Shown in pieces: positions 35,643 through 46,780 of a stretch of 64,000 bases of DNA. This DNA comes from Phorcus lineatus (Eukaryota > Mollusca > Gastropoda > Trochida > Trochidae), in assembly GCA_921293015.1 (NCBI GenBank), contig OV121083.1:27458908-27522907 (forward strand), in the 5' to 3' direction. Positions within the stretch are counted from its first letter, which is position 1. Each line of letters starts with the position of its first letter. A program made the position numbers and the translations under genes. The notes beneath the pieces were generated by a model. It made no database searches. It saw nothing but the letters and a program-made list of their open reading frames with translations, and was not told the origin of the DNA.

Positions 35643-36163
35643 CTGCAGATTGTTGGAACATCTAGGAATTCTTTTCATTCCTATATTGTTAAAACAATCT
35701 GCAGATTGTGACACCTAAACAATCTGGGAATGATCACAATCTAGTAATTTGCTTGTAAGTAGTAAAGTTTGCATTATAGAAGCGGAATTGTCTATCTTAT
35801 TCAGGTATTTATTTGTGTATGCATCCATGATGGGGAATAGCTGTTGAGTCCTAGATTGTGACAGGTTCATAGCTCGTTATTTTGTTACATTGTTACAATA
35901 CTCACAATCTAGGAATTGACCCGTATACTTCCTCAGTTTGACACAAGGGCGGACTGTGACCCATTCACAATCTAGGAATCGACCCCATCCTTTCTAGATG
36001 GAACACAAAAACAAGCGCAATGTTCTTCACTATCTAGGACTCGACAGCTATATATACGCCATAATTTGGACGCAAACACAAATAAAAACCTAAATAAGCT
36101 TGATATAATCCTCTTTTAATAACAAAACAATTCCTAGATTGTGATCATTCCTAGAATGTTCAG
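35643..36163. repeat. Cluster of a TCACAATCTAGGAAT motif in both orientations
   Basis: Around ten copies in about 520 bases. Forward: 35656 (CATCTAGGAATT), 35718 (ACAATCTGGGAAT), 35735 (CACAATCTAGTAATT), 35902 (TCACAATCTAGGAATTGACC), 35966 (CACAATCTAGGAATCGACC), 36027 (TCACTATCTAGGACTCGAC). Reverse: 35701 (CAGATTGTGACA), 35847 (GAGTCCTAGATTGTGACA), 36129 (AATTCCTAGATTGTGATC), and a weaker one at 36147. Spacing is irregular, so it is not a simple satellite. It could be a cis-regulatory cluster or the sub-terminal repeats of a DNA transposon. Confidence 0.75.
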
Positions 36164-36169
36164 GTCGCA

Positions 36170-37000
36170 CAAAGTATTTATATGTGTGCTCTTGTACCAT
36201 CAAGGTGTTTTTAGTAATAAAAACAGTGAATAAGTGTTATTTATCTATACGTTTGACACATTTGACAAAACGTTTGGTAGCAGTCTTAGTGAATTGTTTA
36301 TGACTAGTTACATGTATAATCGATGTTTAGTTGATTAACATCAACATATTCGTCCCTCGTTATGTCACATTAAAATTTGAAAACGACCACACAGCACTAC
36401 GTGTTCTTTAACTAATACAAATAGGTCGTCACCCTACATTAACAGCATTAACATTGGCAATTCTTGTATCGGAAACTTCAGTCAACCCCTAACATTATGA
36501 GGCCTGTAGGGTTGGGAATACAATATTCATACAGAGTAACATCTCTCTTTCTGAACGACAGTAGCATGTGACCAAGTTTAAGTAATCAGATCATCCCCCT
36601 GTGCATTGTTAAATCTAATGAGGTATTGATGATAATTGATATCTCGTTAACAAACGGAAACGATACATGAAAGTGAATGGGCCAGCCAAAAAAATCATTT
36701 TATGAGTGATGAAGCATAGTTTTGGCAAAAATATGTGAAACTGTAAGGTGAGATTTGGCTTTAGATGAAGAACAAGAACTAAATAAAAAAAATCTAATTA
36801 GCTAGAACATCTTAAATAATCAGTCATGATATCTTCCTTATTTCATAAATATATTTTTGGTAAAACTCAGTCTATTTAAACAGGTTTGCTGCGTTTGTAG
36901 CAAGTTTCATGGTTTGGATACAATTTATCATAAACTACAATGTCTTAAGCTTCTTCTATTTAGTGATAAAAAATGACAGAAAAAACTCTTTCATTCATAC
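36170..37000. other. No feature recognised
   Basis: AT-rich. Confidence 0.4.
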
Positions 37001-37006
37001 ATTCAC

Positions 37007-37186
37007 CTAAAATATATCCATACTGTGTGTTAGTTCTTGCAACTTTCCTCTGATTTGATAATTGTGGTCACTGATAATATTAATGATGTGGGAGGCAGTC
37101 TGAGGCAGTCTGGTCATCCCAGTTGACAGTCCTGTCTGTAAAATCAAGATGACCATCGTGATTGGAAGCCGAGCTAACATTGTTTG
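37007..37186 (-). CDS. Signal-peptide-like first exon, copy B
   Basis: Minus strand. An ATG near 37181 opens MLARLPITMVILILQTGLST, a clear basic start plus hydrophobic core, and stays open for about 58 codons to TAG at 37007-37009. A plausible donor (ATTATCA/GTGACC) would cut it earlier. The A copy has lost the start and shifted frame. The ATG follows GAGACAAACA, which is kept in both copies. Product unknown; a secreted or membrane protein is inferred from the N-terminus. Confidence 0.45.
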   Translation of the reverse strand, partial: QTMLARLPITMVILILQTGLSTGMTRLPQTASHIINIISDHNYQIRGKLQELTHSMDIF

Positions 37187-37189
37187 TCT

Positions 37190-37340
37190 CGGTGCTTTCC
37201 TTTTGATGAGATGAAACGGACAGACCAATCAGCTTGACTATTTACTGTCTGGACATGTTAATACTACTGGCAAATAAAGGGACATTTATAGACTCCAATT
37301 ATTGACTCGTAATAACACCTAATTAAGTCCGTAATGGTTT
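37190..37340 (-). promoter_or_regulatory. Island VII promoter, copy B (minus)
   Basis: Conserved with 17290-17400. Minus-strand reading: AATAATTGGAGTCTATAAATG with TATA box TCTATAAATG near 37290, then CAGACAGTAAATAGTCA, then the leader before the ATG of the previous entry. The conservation of box and leader with loss of the coding frame in A supports a real promoter pair. Confidence 0.5.
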
Positions 37341-37349
37341 GTGTTTTGT

Positions 37350-38430
37350 TTTTGTTGAGATATATTTTTACATTTTTTCTTCAGTTGATTATGATGAAAT
37401 ATCTGTTTTCATTTCTTTTCTTCTTATTTTGTCCAGAGAACGATAGAAAAATCCTATTTCGATGAAAACCTCCTTTCATACCTCACAACATAGCTTTACA
37501 TTGGATTGTAAATCGGTAAATATATCAACAAAATATCATTGATAAGAAACACGTCCATAATGTCAGAGTGGGATGTTGCAAGAAAGATTAATAAATCTTA
37601 TTTTGTAATGCTTTAACATATATCATTTCAACATTATCATTATAAACCTATGTAATTTTCTGCGCGAGATATCAGCCAAAACGTTACTAAAGTGAGTTCA
37701 CCCATTAAAACAGCAAGACTTTGTAAGATTTTATAGTAAATTCACAAATTGACAAAATACAATATTTCGATTTCTTTATCTGCTCCTGAAATTTCAATGT
37801 AGATCAAGTCACTACCTGAAAAAGGAGAATCCTTTGAAAAACTGTCATCCATTTAAATAACATACCACTTAAACATATGTAACTGAATTGTTTGATATTT
37901 TAGTATTAACCTTTGTTCCATTGACATTCCATTTCAAAGTTGAGTAAATGTTTGATGTTGAGATACCAGTAGTTATTACAAACTTTATGACGAGGTGTTT
38001 TTACAAAAATTGTATCTTATTATAAGTCAACTTTATTGCCTCTTCATTCATTTAAAAGCATCTCATTTGAATTTTGTTTAAGATTATCATTTATTTTTTC
38101 ACTATATAACAAGGTTAAGATATGAATGTTCCAAGTAAGAGAAACAACTAATGTGCAATTCAGTTTGCAAGATTATTTTTTAAGAAACCATTCTCTTTAC
38201 ATATCGTTCTGTTTCTTTTCTTTTTGATGATAACATGTACAATGAACTGGTTTAGCAATAACGAAACGTTTAAGATATCTTAGCACTTTGCACATTTGCA
38301 TTCGAAGTTGGTTCCTTGGAGTCTTCTTGATTAAGTGTTGATGAAATATGAGAAATAAAATGGTACTGGGGTAATCAACGCTACCTTCAACTGCTAATTG
38401 ACATGCTTAAGAAGGCAATGGTGATTGCCA
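37350..38430. other. No feature recognised
   Basis: AT-rich. Confidence 0.4.
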
Positions 38431-38439
38431 AAGCTGATC

Positions 38440-39330
38440 CCATATCTCATGCCAACATCAATCTATTGATACAGCCCCGCCGTGAAAGAGCTAATTATAA
38501 TATCAAACTAGATGAGCGGGACACTGCAAAAGCAGAGCAGCCCCAAAACTGAGGGTTCCGCCTTCCCCGGTTGTGCCCTCAATAATAAACAATAAAATGG
38601 GCATTTTTCTAGCTATGCCAAAAAGAAACAATTTAGCATTAAGTCATGAAATCTGGCTTACAACTAGTCGCATGTCATGTAGGATTCATGACTTCATTGG
38701 GGTGATTTCACACAATTTTGATCATCATTTGTTAAAGATTTCAGAACTTGTTACTTGTTACTTTGAACTTTGACCTTGAATGTGAACATGTATCATTCCA
38801 GGGGATATGATCACTAAATGACTAATCGAAGATTTTAAAAAGCTTTGTTTGGTACACTTGACCTTTGACATTCAAAATCACGCACTCTGTTATCACTTTT
38901 CATTGATTATAACAGTCATGTAATGATTAAAAGTGTTGTTAGTTAAAGAAAGCATTTTCGCAAAACCATTCCTAAGTCATGATCTTTTTGTGACTTGGGC
39001 CTTTGACTGATCGTAGCGAAAACCTAATGGCACTTCTCCACACTTGGTATATACAAAATAAGAGCTCCATACCACCAAACAATTTCAAATAACCGTGCTT
39101 ACAAGGATTTTTTTGGATTTTAATTACTCATGACCTTGACCTTTGACCTTGAATACAAACATGTTTAGGGCTGCTAATGATTGGTATGTTAATTTGTCAT
39201 CAATGAAACTGAGATGTCTCTAATAGATTTCCATTGCATTTACTGTTTTTTATTGAATTGAAATTGGTCAACTTCGGGTATGACCACAGTTCATGAAATA
39301 CAGTAAGGTTATAATTGATTTGTGTCATAT
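38440..39330. repeat. Interspersed repeat rich in TGACCTTTGACC half-sites
   Basis: A GC-rich head (about 38480-38580, GAGCGGGACACTGCAAAAGC) is followed by degenerate units holding TTGACCTTGAATGTGAACAT (38770), CTTGACCTTTGACATT (38857), TGACTTGGGCCTTTGAC (38991) and TGACCTTGACCTTTGACCTT (39131). TGACCTTTGACC is the complement of two nuclear-receptor half-sites AGGTCA one base apart. I recall such repeats as common in mollusc intergenic DNA, so function is not implied. A 66-codon ORF at 38573 is incidental. Confidence 0.6.
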
Positions 39331-39922
39331 TTTCAAGGATGAAATTGCCGCTACAAAATCCGCAATTAATGAGGGAATGTTGACCGATTCACGTTATTTC
39401 CTAAGTTAAAAACAAACATGACATGTACATCACAATAATGAAAATGTCATGTGTTTACCTATAACGTACAGTATCAGTTTTTAAAGGTATTTGCAATATC
39501 TCTCTGACAATCAAAAAAAATATCAAGCTGTCCCAAAATAAAATTTAAAACCTTAGTAGATATAGTTTGATTATGGTCTACGGTTAATATCACCCTTCTA
39601 CAGCATATTTATCCATAGTTGTCTTTGTGTAAGTAGGTTTCAAAAGTTAGATTTAAGATTTGCCAACTTCGACCCTCTCTTGTGACCTGAAATGACTATT
39701 CGCGAGCGGTTTTATTCTTGATTCTTAAGGACCTTATTAATGTCTTCCTCCCATGCAAAAATCATGAATTTCGACGGGTAGGTTTTTGAGTTATCTGCCC
39801 TTGAAGTTTACGATTTTTAAAAATAAATTCACCAACTTTGAATTGTCAATGTGGAAAAAGTATTCACCGATTCTGAGACAACCTTATTATAGGGCATTGT
39901 TTTAGCTGTGTAACCATGTAAG

Positions 39923-40143
39923 TGACGACTCTCTGCTGCAAGTATCAATATAGCAATAACCGATTTGGCCCATTAAGGTCTGCCAGCACCAACAATTTGC
40001 AGTTGGGTGTAATCGCATCAAATGCTCCACAAAATCGGTGGAATGATAAAGAACAAATATATTTAACCCCAAAAAAACAACGCCAATATCAATATGTAAC
40101 TTACCCTTGCCCTACTTTCCACCTAATTCCCGACGGTTCGTGA
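39923..40143 (+). CDS. Protein-like ORF or terminal exon
   Basis: After an AG at 39921-39922 a phase-1 frame is open for 72 codons to TGA: TTLCCKYQYSNNRFGPLRSA, then polar, N/Q-rich stretches, ending FHLIPDGS. GC-richer than its flanks. The acceptor has a poor pyrimidine tract. No copy A partner was seen. Confidence 0.35.
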
Positions 40144-40882
40144 ATGTACAGGTATCAATATACACCGTTATGCGTATCACTCTTACTGAGAACGTGTTCG
40201 CTATTATGACATTTCAAAAGCAGTAAGTTTAACCTTTCCCAAGCAAGAGGATAATGCCATCCGTGGCTAGTAGGAAATAATGTCAACAAATATTTTTGTG
40301 ATATTCATTAATGTAATCAAGTAAATTTGATCGAAAATGTCACAACATTCCCAACTCACAAATTTCTCATATAAATATCTTAAAATTAGCCACTATATAG
40401 AGGAATTTTATATTAAAGTCGTTGAAGTACAGATTTTGCGCAGTGTTTCTAGGTCTTAAGTTAAAAATATATTCAGAGATAAACTTGTATTAAGAACTAA
40501 TCAGGAATGTTTTGAATATTGATAAATTTCGGATTTGTAACAATTAGCACATGTTTATAAATCATTTATCAAAAGTTACTTAGATGACTCAGCATTAGAC
40601 AATTAAAACGCCATTCATCTGATGAAAACGAACATGTTTTTTTTACTGTTTACATGAACGTGATATCAGTTCAGGATATGAACTTTTTATCGTTCATACG
40701 TTTAGGCAATATCGTTAGGCATTCTCAACTAGTTTTAAATTTAAAGTAAAAAAGCAAAATGAATATCTATTCTGGGTATAGATAGTATCAACATGGAAAC
40801 AAACTATTAATAAATTAAAAATAAATGGCATGATAATCAAGTATTTTGTGTTCTAACATTATGTTATATCTCATACATGTCA

Positions 40883-40973
40883 AGACCTGGTGGTCCAATG
40901 GGTAGTATGTTGGTATGGTCAGTGTTGGTTGTTCTTTACTCTGAAGCTTTGGCTTCGAATCTCGATAGGGTCT
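40883..40973 (+). repeat. tRNA-like element (tRNA pseudogene or SINE head)
   Basis: An A-box-like word TGGTCCAATGGGTAG near the 5' end and a B-box-like word GCTTCGAATCTC about 50 bases later; AGACCT at the 5' end can pair with AGGGTCT at the 3' end. The T stem pairs poorly and the 91-base length exceeds a standard tRNA, so I favour a decayed tRNA-derived SINE over a working tRNA. Confidence 0.5.
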
Positions 40974-41276
40974 AGACTCGAAAAAGGTTAACAATTTTTA
41001 TCTTGTAGATAGTCTGATAAAAGATAACGTTGAAACATTTGTAACTTTTTAAATGGCATTTATTTATGATGACTATATTCGCTGTTGAAAGTTGTAACAA
41101 TTATTTCACTTGTCAATTGTGTGGCCAAAGACATTTCTATGTTTTATGCACTATTGGTAACAAGGGACTTTAGATTGAAAATATCAGTCTTGACTCTCTC
41201 TGTTTACCATTTACAGTCTCGACACAACGTTTTCTCGGTAGAAAGCAAAGGTTACTACTCCCAGTAACGTTAATTT

Positions 41277-41306
41277 GTATCTCAGTCAGACAATCTTATT
41301 ATAGTA
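41277..41306 (+). promoter_or_regulatory. Start-site-like sequence of the B small gene
   Basis: ATCTCAGTCAGACAATCTTA is kept in copy A (19650 region) and contains a TCAGT initiator-like word about 27 bases before the ATG. No TATA box is evident 30 bases upstream. Confidence 0.35.
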
Positions 41307-42403
41307 ATGAACAATGGGCTGCTGGTTGCTTTCATCTTGTTTTGGTGTTGTCATTGTGTTTCCCTTACTTATCACAGAAATAGACCTTAATTACTACTCT
41401 AAAATTACTTAAAAGTCAATTTCAAAGTTTTATTCCGGATTGCGATTTATCAGATACGTCTGGAATTGGATACCGATTTTATGCAACATTTTTGAAGGAT
41501 TTTCTCAGTTTCTGGTCATAGACAATGAATTTAAACACCCCTTCAAAATTATATTCTTTTAAGGTGAGATGACGTGATTTAGGGTCTTTACGGCGCTTAC
41601 AAGAATATATTTAATTTATAAGACGGCTGCTAATATTATTTCAGGGAGAAAGCTCAAAACACAATTGTTGCTATTCATTGCGGTGAAACCTGCGAGCATC
41701 GGTTGGACCTAGCGAACCATGGGTTGAACTGCGCTGAAAATTTTCTGTTTAAACTGCAAGGTAATCAGTATTGGTATTCATTTTTGGTAATATCATATTG
41801 TTTTAGAATATTTGAAATTTTAAAGGGAATTTGTATCCATTTTCTTAATCAAGTTGATTTCAAAGATGCTTATAATGAGAGACGATACTTTACTAAATTT
41901 CAACTGCACAATTACCATCAACAGAAATCATATCATAAAAAGGGTCGAGGTAACCCTATAAACATTTTCAATTCAACTTCATCCTCATGAACCAATTATT
42001 GATCTTTAAAGGAGCAAAAAATACATAGACTTGTTTTCGTTTCAATCTCAAAAATGGTTATTAGGATGCATTAGCTTAATAGAATTGAATTTCAAACAAA
42101 AGCCAATAGAGAATCGATGAAAAATGTTTCCCGGTGTGTAGCTCCTTAGAGTGTCATCATCGTGCAGATCGTTGGTCCCTGGTGACGTAGAGGTTTACAG
42201 AATCAAATTAAATTACTTTAGTTATTTTGTTAACTTACTGCAGCATTTATGGTATGATTCATTGAATTGAAAATATTTACTAACTCACTAGATTAAATAT
42301 ATTGTTTATTTGATTGATTTATCATTGTTTTATTACAGAACCTCAAATAGGCAGTCTGTATGAAAACATACTCTTCATTGTATTCAAAGCACTAGCATCA
42401 TGA
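41307..42403 (+). CDS. Three-exon gene for a small, probably secreted protein
   Basis: Exon 1, 41307-41344: ATG then MNNGLLVAFILF, a signal-peptide-like start, donor TTTTG/GTGTTG, phase 2. Exon 2, 41645-41760 (116 bases): strong acceptor CTAATATTATTTCAG and donor CTGCAAG/GTAATC. Its only open frame starts EKAQNTIVAIHCGETCEHRL, holds three cysteines and leaves in phase 1. Exon 3, 42339-42403: strong acceptor TTATCATTGTTTTATTACAG, entered in phase 1, reads PQIGSLYENILFIVFKALAS and stops. All phases join, giving about 72 residues. Exon 2 resembles the exons at 46895 and 56014 in length and in ending before a phase-1 intron. Copy A keeps decayed pieces of exon 1 and perhaps exon 3. Weakest point: the exon 1 donor. 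Family and function unknown; introns of about 300 and 580 bases. Confidence 0.6.
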
Positions 42404-42409
42404 TATAAA

Positions 42410-43300
42410 TCACAATTATTATTGTTTGCATTGACAAGATTACATTTCTAAAATGTTTATCCTAAAGCGTGTTTGTAAACTAAAAGTATGAATTCATAGT
42501 TTACATAATAGTTAATCCAAATTATCAATGTTCGCTGTTTAACGGTATTCTCAAATGAATGGCAGAATTATCATTTTACTTAAAGAGAAATAGCTATGTA
42601 TATTGCATTTCAAATAAGTGGACATCATTTCTAATTTTCGGTCACATTACATTCTTATTGTGAGTGTAAACAATTAGACAAAAGTTATCAGATATACATG
42701 TAGCACAGTGAGAAATATTTAACATTTATCGCGGTAACATTAATACGGAGGCACAATTTGGGTGATTGAGATATTGGTTATTATTTAAATGTAAAAAGTT
42801 TAAAATCATCCATGTTGGTAAAGCAATAAAACTTTTTCAACAAAAATGGTGTGATACATTTGACACATACGTTGTATATCAACTCATGCTTAATTTACTG
42901 TTAACAACTATTGTATATATCCATACGTTCTCTCTTACTTCTCCACTATGAAATGCTTGACATATGCTTGAAATCGGTTATCGAAATGTCGCCTTCCCAG
43001 AACAAGTCGTATATCCAAAAATATTACCTTCACCATTCTTCATCAAATTAAGTTCTAAACTGTCCATTAAAGAAATAGTCCCTTCCGCTACAACCTGAAC
43101 TCATTGACCTTTTATTTATATACTGCCAGTCAAGGACGTCAGACATCCATTTGATTGCATTCAAGGCCATTTGCTGTTCATTGTGGAAGGGAATCGAGCA
43201 GTGAACAAATCTTCAATCAATGAAGTTGGGAGAGACCAAATAGTCCTGTACACGTAAAAGTAGCACCAAAGAAAATCGTCAACATTATTTAAATGTATCA
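42410..43300. other. No feature recognised
   Basis: AT-rich. Confidence 0.4.
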
Positions 43301-43312
43301 GTGCTTGTATAG

Positions 43313-43534
43313 TTGGAACACTTTGAGTGTGAAATGTTTGTTTGGAAAAGCCTTGAAGATGCAGTAACACCCTCAGAATGCACCCTCTTTTCTAAATTCG
43401 ATGTAAATCTCAACAACTCTAAATTCATATTGGCCAACAAATTAGGCTGCAAAAGTCTGTTTGAATTTCCTAATGAATATGACTATACATACACGAAGAT
43501 CAACAAACATTTGCAAGATACTAGTATTTGTTAA
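43313..43534 (+). CDS. Protein-like terminal exon, unknown
   Basis: Immediately after an AG (CAGTGCTTGTATAG) 73 codons are open to TAA: LEHFECEMFVWKSLEDAVTP, then four cysteines overall, and polar segments such as FPNEYDYTYTKINKHLQDTS. Composition is protein-like and GC-richer than its flanks, but the pyrimidine tract is weak. Could be the last exon of a further small gene. Confidence 0.4.
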   Translation: MEHFECEMFVWKSLEDAVTPSECTLFSKFDVNLNNSKFILANKLGCKSLFEFPNEYDYTYTKINKHLQDTSIC

Positions 43535-43539
43535 TTGTA

Positions 43540-45300
43540 CCACTTTTTTGTTTAAGTGTGTTTGTTAACACACAAAATGTGTACCACATCGTGAATGAAA
43601 TACTCAATAACCGAAAGTTTGCAACGACATGTTTATCCTTCAAAGCACATGTAGTTTTGAAAACTGTTTTAAAAAATTGAGTATACATTACAATCTAATG
43701 GTTTTGTTCCTCTGTTCCTCATAGATCGACTGAATTAACGGTATATATATAGGTAATACATCACCAGATCCATTCTCAATTCTCATTTGGTTTATGCACT
43801 TTCATTATGCCCTTAATTCACAGTTATTAAAAAGGAAATCATCATTGCATTCGCCTTTTTAATTTAGCTCGAACATTACACAGTCCATTACTCTACTTCA
43901 AAGAAATTAATATTTGATTTTGAACATGAAACAATGACAGTTTATGAAATGAAAGTGTCTTCAATTTTAAACTTTTTAAAATTTCAGAAAAATATCAACT
44001 TTCTCTGAATTCTTTTCAGTTAGGACAATAATATGATGAAATCATAAACGAAAGATTGCTTCACTGCTTTTTACTGTTTCGTTATTATTGCCATACACTC
44101 ATGGGAGATTCATCCATGAATCGGAATAAAATGCAAGATTTTTGTAGCATAATGATAATTTTCAAATTGCTTTGAAGGTCTTGTATTTATGCTTTTACCT
44201 CACTGCATCAATGATATTGTAACATTACAACTCACACATTGTATGGCTATTTGTTTTTTCTTAAATCAAACATGAAATCGTTAATGTTGAAATTTTCGTA
44301 ACTTTTTATGTTAAAACCATTTTAATCTTTTGATACCATTTAGGTGGCCAGTCAAAGAACATTTTCAAATGTTGTCTTTAAATATCTAAAATACATTGGA
44401 CTTTTAGAAACGTTAGATTTACCTAGGGTTATTTCATTTTGAAAGACCATTTAGGTATGTATGTTTTCTGACGCCATTGAGTAGTATAACGTAAGATCTC
44501 AGAAAATTGCAATTATTTCAAAATGAAGTTGTAATCACTGTACAGTACTTTTACTGAACATTGAGAAATAAAAGACTAGCTGCGCTTTGAAATATAAAGT
44601 TGCGTTTCAAACATAATAAATGTGAATTTATCATAAAAAGGAAACTTCATAAAAATTGTACTTTTCTAAAGCATGTTTAGTAATTTCCTTCAAGCACGTT
44701 AAATTGCCACAGTGCTACTATTATAGGATTTGTATGATTATAACAATTCACATTGCGATTGCGGTGCCACATCATAACATTGTATCTGTAAAAAATGTCG
44801 ACATGGTGCATGCGATAACATAAAGCATAAAACTGTGTTACCCTTCGGAAAGCGAGTGTTATGAAGGTTCGTAAACAGCATGTAACATTTACTAGTTCTC
44901 ATCTCCCATTCAGAATTATCATCAAAATATCACAATATTATACACAAGCGTTTGAGCATTTACTCGACAGTATAAGTTATAACTTCAAAGTTTGATTCAA
45001 TGATAACCTATGTTTGTTCGTGGTCTGAAATATATAAATTCATGAAATTGAAATTCATTGCCCGTTCACGAGTGATCTTAAGAAATGTATTTATTCAATT
45101 GACTCGTGACAACAATTAATATGTTAACAATGAAATAATTCAGAAATAGATGAAAAAGGGATGATTGTGTCCTTTTATGTTTACTTTAAAGAGTTTCTAA
45201 AAGAGATGAATAAATATCATATTTGACTGACATATCTAAAAACGGTCATGTAACATGTTTCACTTCCTTTAACGAATGTCCTAAGAACACACATTGCTGT
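43540..45300. other. Island IX (43825-43930) in AT-rich DNA
   Basis: Partner of 20085-20200. Nothing else is supported. Confidence 0.4.
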
Positions 45301-45318
45301 TGAGATCGGAAAAATCAG

Positions 45319-45573
45319 TTGTATTCTTACGAAATAAATGTAATGTATTGTGCTCGAGTAAATCAGAGGATCACAGGCAATTCACATATATTATATGGTA
45401 GTTTTTATTTGCTTTGTAAAATAAATGGAATATTTCACGGATGCAAAGGACAAAACAAATGTCGACATAACTATGAGCGACTGACAAGAATACTGTTTTG
45501 CAGATACAACAATCGTAGATATTCTAGTTGCGTGTCAATAAAAGGAAGTGTCAGAATGAAACAGAATAGATAG
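45319..45573 (+). CDS. Candidate terminal exon, Cys-rich or SED-QFTY type
   Basis: Directly after an AG (GGAAAAATCAG) two frames are informative. Phase 0 is open for 84 codons to TAG with six cysteines (C-x21-C-x8-C-x5-C-x12-C-x9-C) and many K/R residues. Phase 1 reads VFLRNKCNVLCSSKSEDHRQ then FTYIIW and stops, and its SEDHRQFTY matches SEDVHQFTY at 15717 with only third-position changes in five codons. The two cannot both be the original frame; the codon evidence favours phase 1 as the ancestral one. The long phase-0 frame may be accidental or the result of a shift. Confidence 0.4.
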   Translation: MYSYEINVMYCARVNQRITGNSHILYGSFYLLCKINGIFHGCKGQNKCRHNYERLTRILFCRYNNRRYSSCVSIKGSVRMKQNR

Positions 45574-45579
45574 AATGGA

Positions 45580-46660
45580 TGTGAGAGAAAGAGTAAACGA
45601 GAGAGAAAAGTAAAAGATAATTTGAGAAAACTATTTTTATTTTTATATATCTTGAACATACAAAATACATCAAACTGGTGTCAGTTTGAGTAATTAAGTT
45701 ATTTTTTACAAACCCAATCCCAGAATCGGATACATGTAATACTTTATTTATTCACCGGTTTTTTTCATTTTCCATAATTTGTGTTAACGGCAAAATAACG
45801 AATAACGAATAATCGTCACATAAATAAAGATTCAAGAAATCCACAGTTGGCTATTACATTTTTTAAAAAGAAATTTAAATAACATTATTTTCCAAGTTGA
45901 CCAATATTGAAAAACTTTGCTTCAGTTTCGGTAGATAGAAAAATATATCTAGATAATTTATAATAATGTACAATTTCATTTTGAAGATGTTCTACCTTTG
46001 GTTTGTAACTATTAATGCTACATCTATGAATATACATTTTGACTAGTAAAATGATTGCATTTACAGGATTATTGTTCTTTCCTTCATTCCCAGTATGACA
46101 ATTTGATTAGTAAAATCTAATTTCAGTTGAACAGAGTTTAACCATAATTCTATTTCTGTCCATAATCTGAGGATAAGTTCACATTTCCAAAGCATATGGT
46201 TTAAGGTAATACTTTATCATGACATCAAAACCATAATGAGAACAAAGTTTTTATAACGAAACGAACCATTCAGTTGAATGGATACATTTCGTACATTATG
46301 TGTATATCCATTCAACATTAGCCCGAACAGCTAATGAGAAGTAGTCAGATAAAACAAAAATGTTAAGTAAATCATGTTTACATTATTACATATCGCACTT
46401 TTCAATGTCTAATTTCATGTTAAACTTGGTTAGTTACAAAGTTACGAGCGTAACACAATTTGGACGGGCAGACGTAGCCTATTTTCTTACCTCCGCAGCA
46501 GAATTTATGCACGGGATAACACGGTGTATTGAAAAAAATGTTAGTGTTACTCCGGAAACAATATGATTACCGACGGAAGAATAGACATACATGTACAGGG
46601 TGATGGCTCTTTCTAACGGTTTTATGTACAAATTGGATAAAATGATGAATTTTATTAACT
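45580..46660. other. No gene; one hairpin at 46273
   Basis: AT-rich apart from a GC-richer patch at 46440-46560 inside a 68-codon ORF without splice or copy support. An ATG at 46360 (MLSKSCLHYYISHFS) follows AGTAGTCAGATAAAAC and might be a first exon for the exon at 46895, but this is speculative. Confidence 0.3.
46273..46316. repeat. Perfect 12-base inverted repeat
   Basis: GTTGAATGGATA (46273-46284) and TATCCATTCAAC (46305-46316) can form a hairpin with a 20-base loop. Confidence 0.8.
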
Positions 46661-46664
46661 TGAT

Positions 46665-46780
46665 AATTTTGTGACAAGAAACATATTATGTAACAGGTCT
46701 GAGAAATAACCAATGCTAACATAAAATATATTTGCACCATTTAATTTCTGAAAGGATGCTTCAGTGTAACTTATACGTGA
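46665..46780. repeat. C/D duplicated block 1, copy C
   Basis: GTGACAAGAAACATATTATGT, AACCAATGCTAACATAA and TTCTGAAAGGATGCTT match 55850-55945. It lies just upstream of the duplicated exon. Confidence 0.6.
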
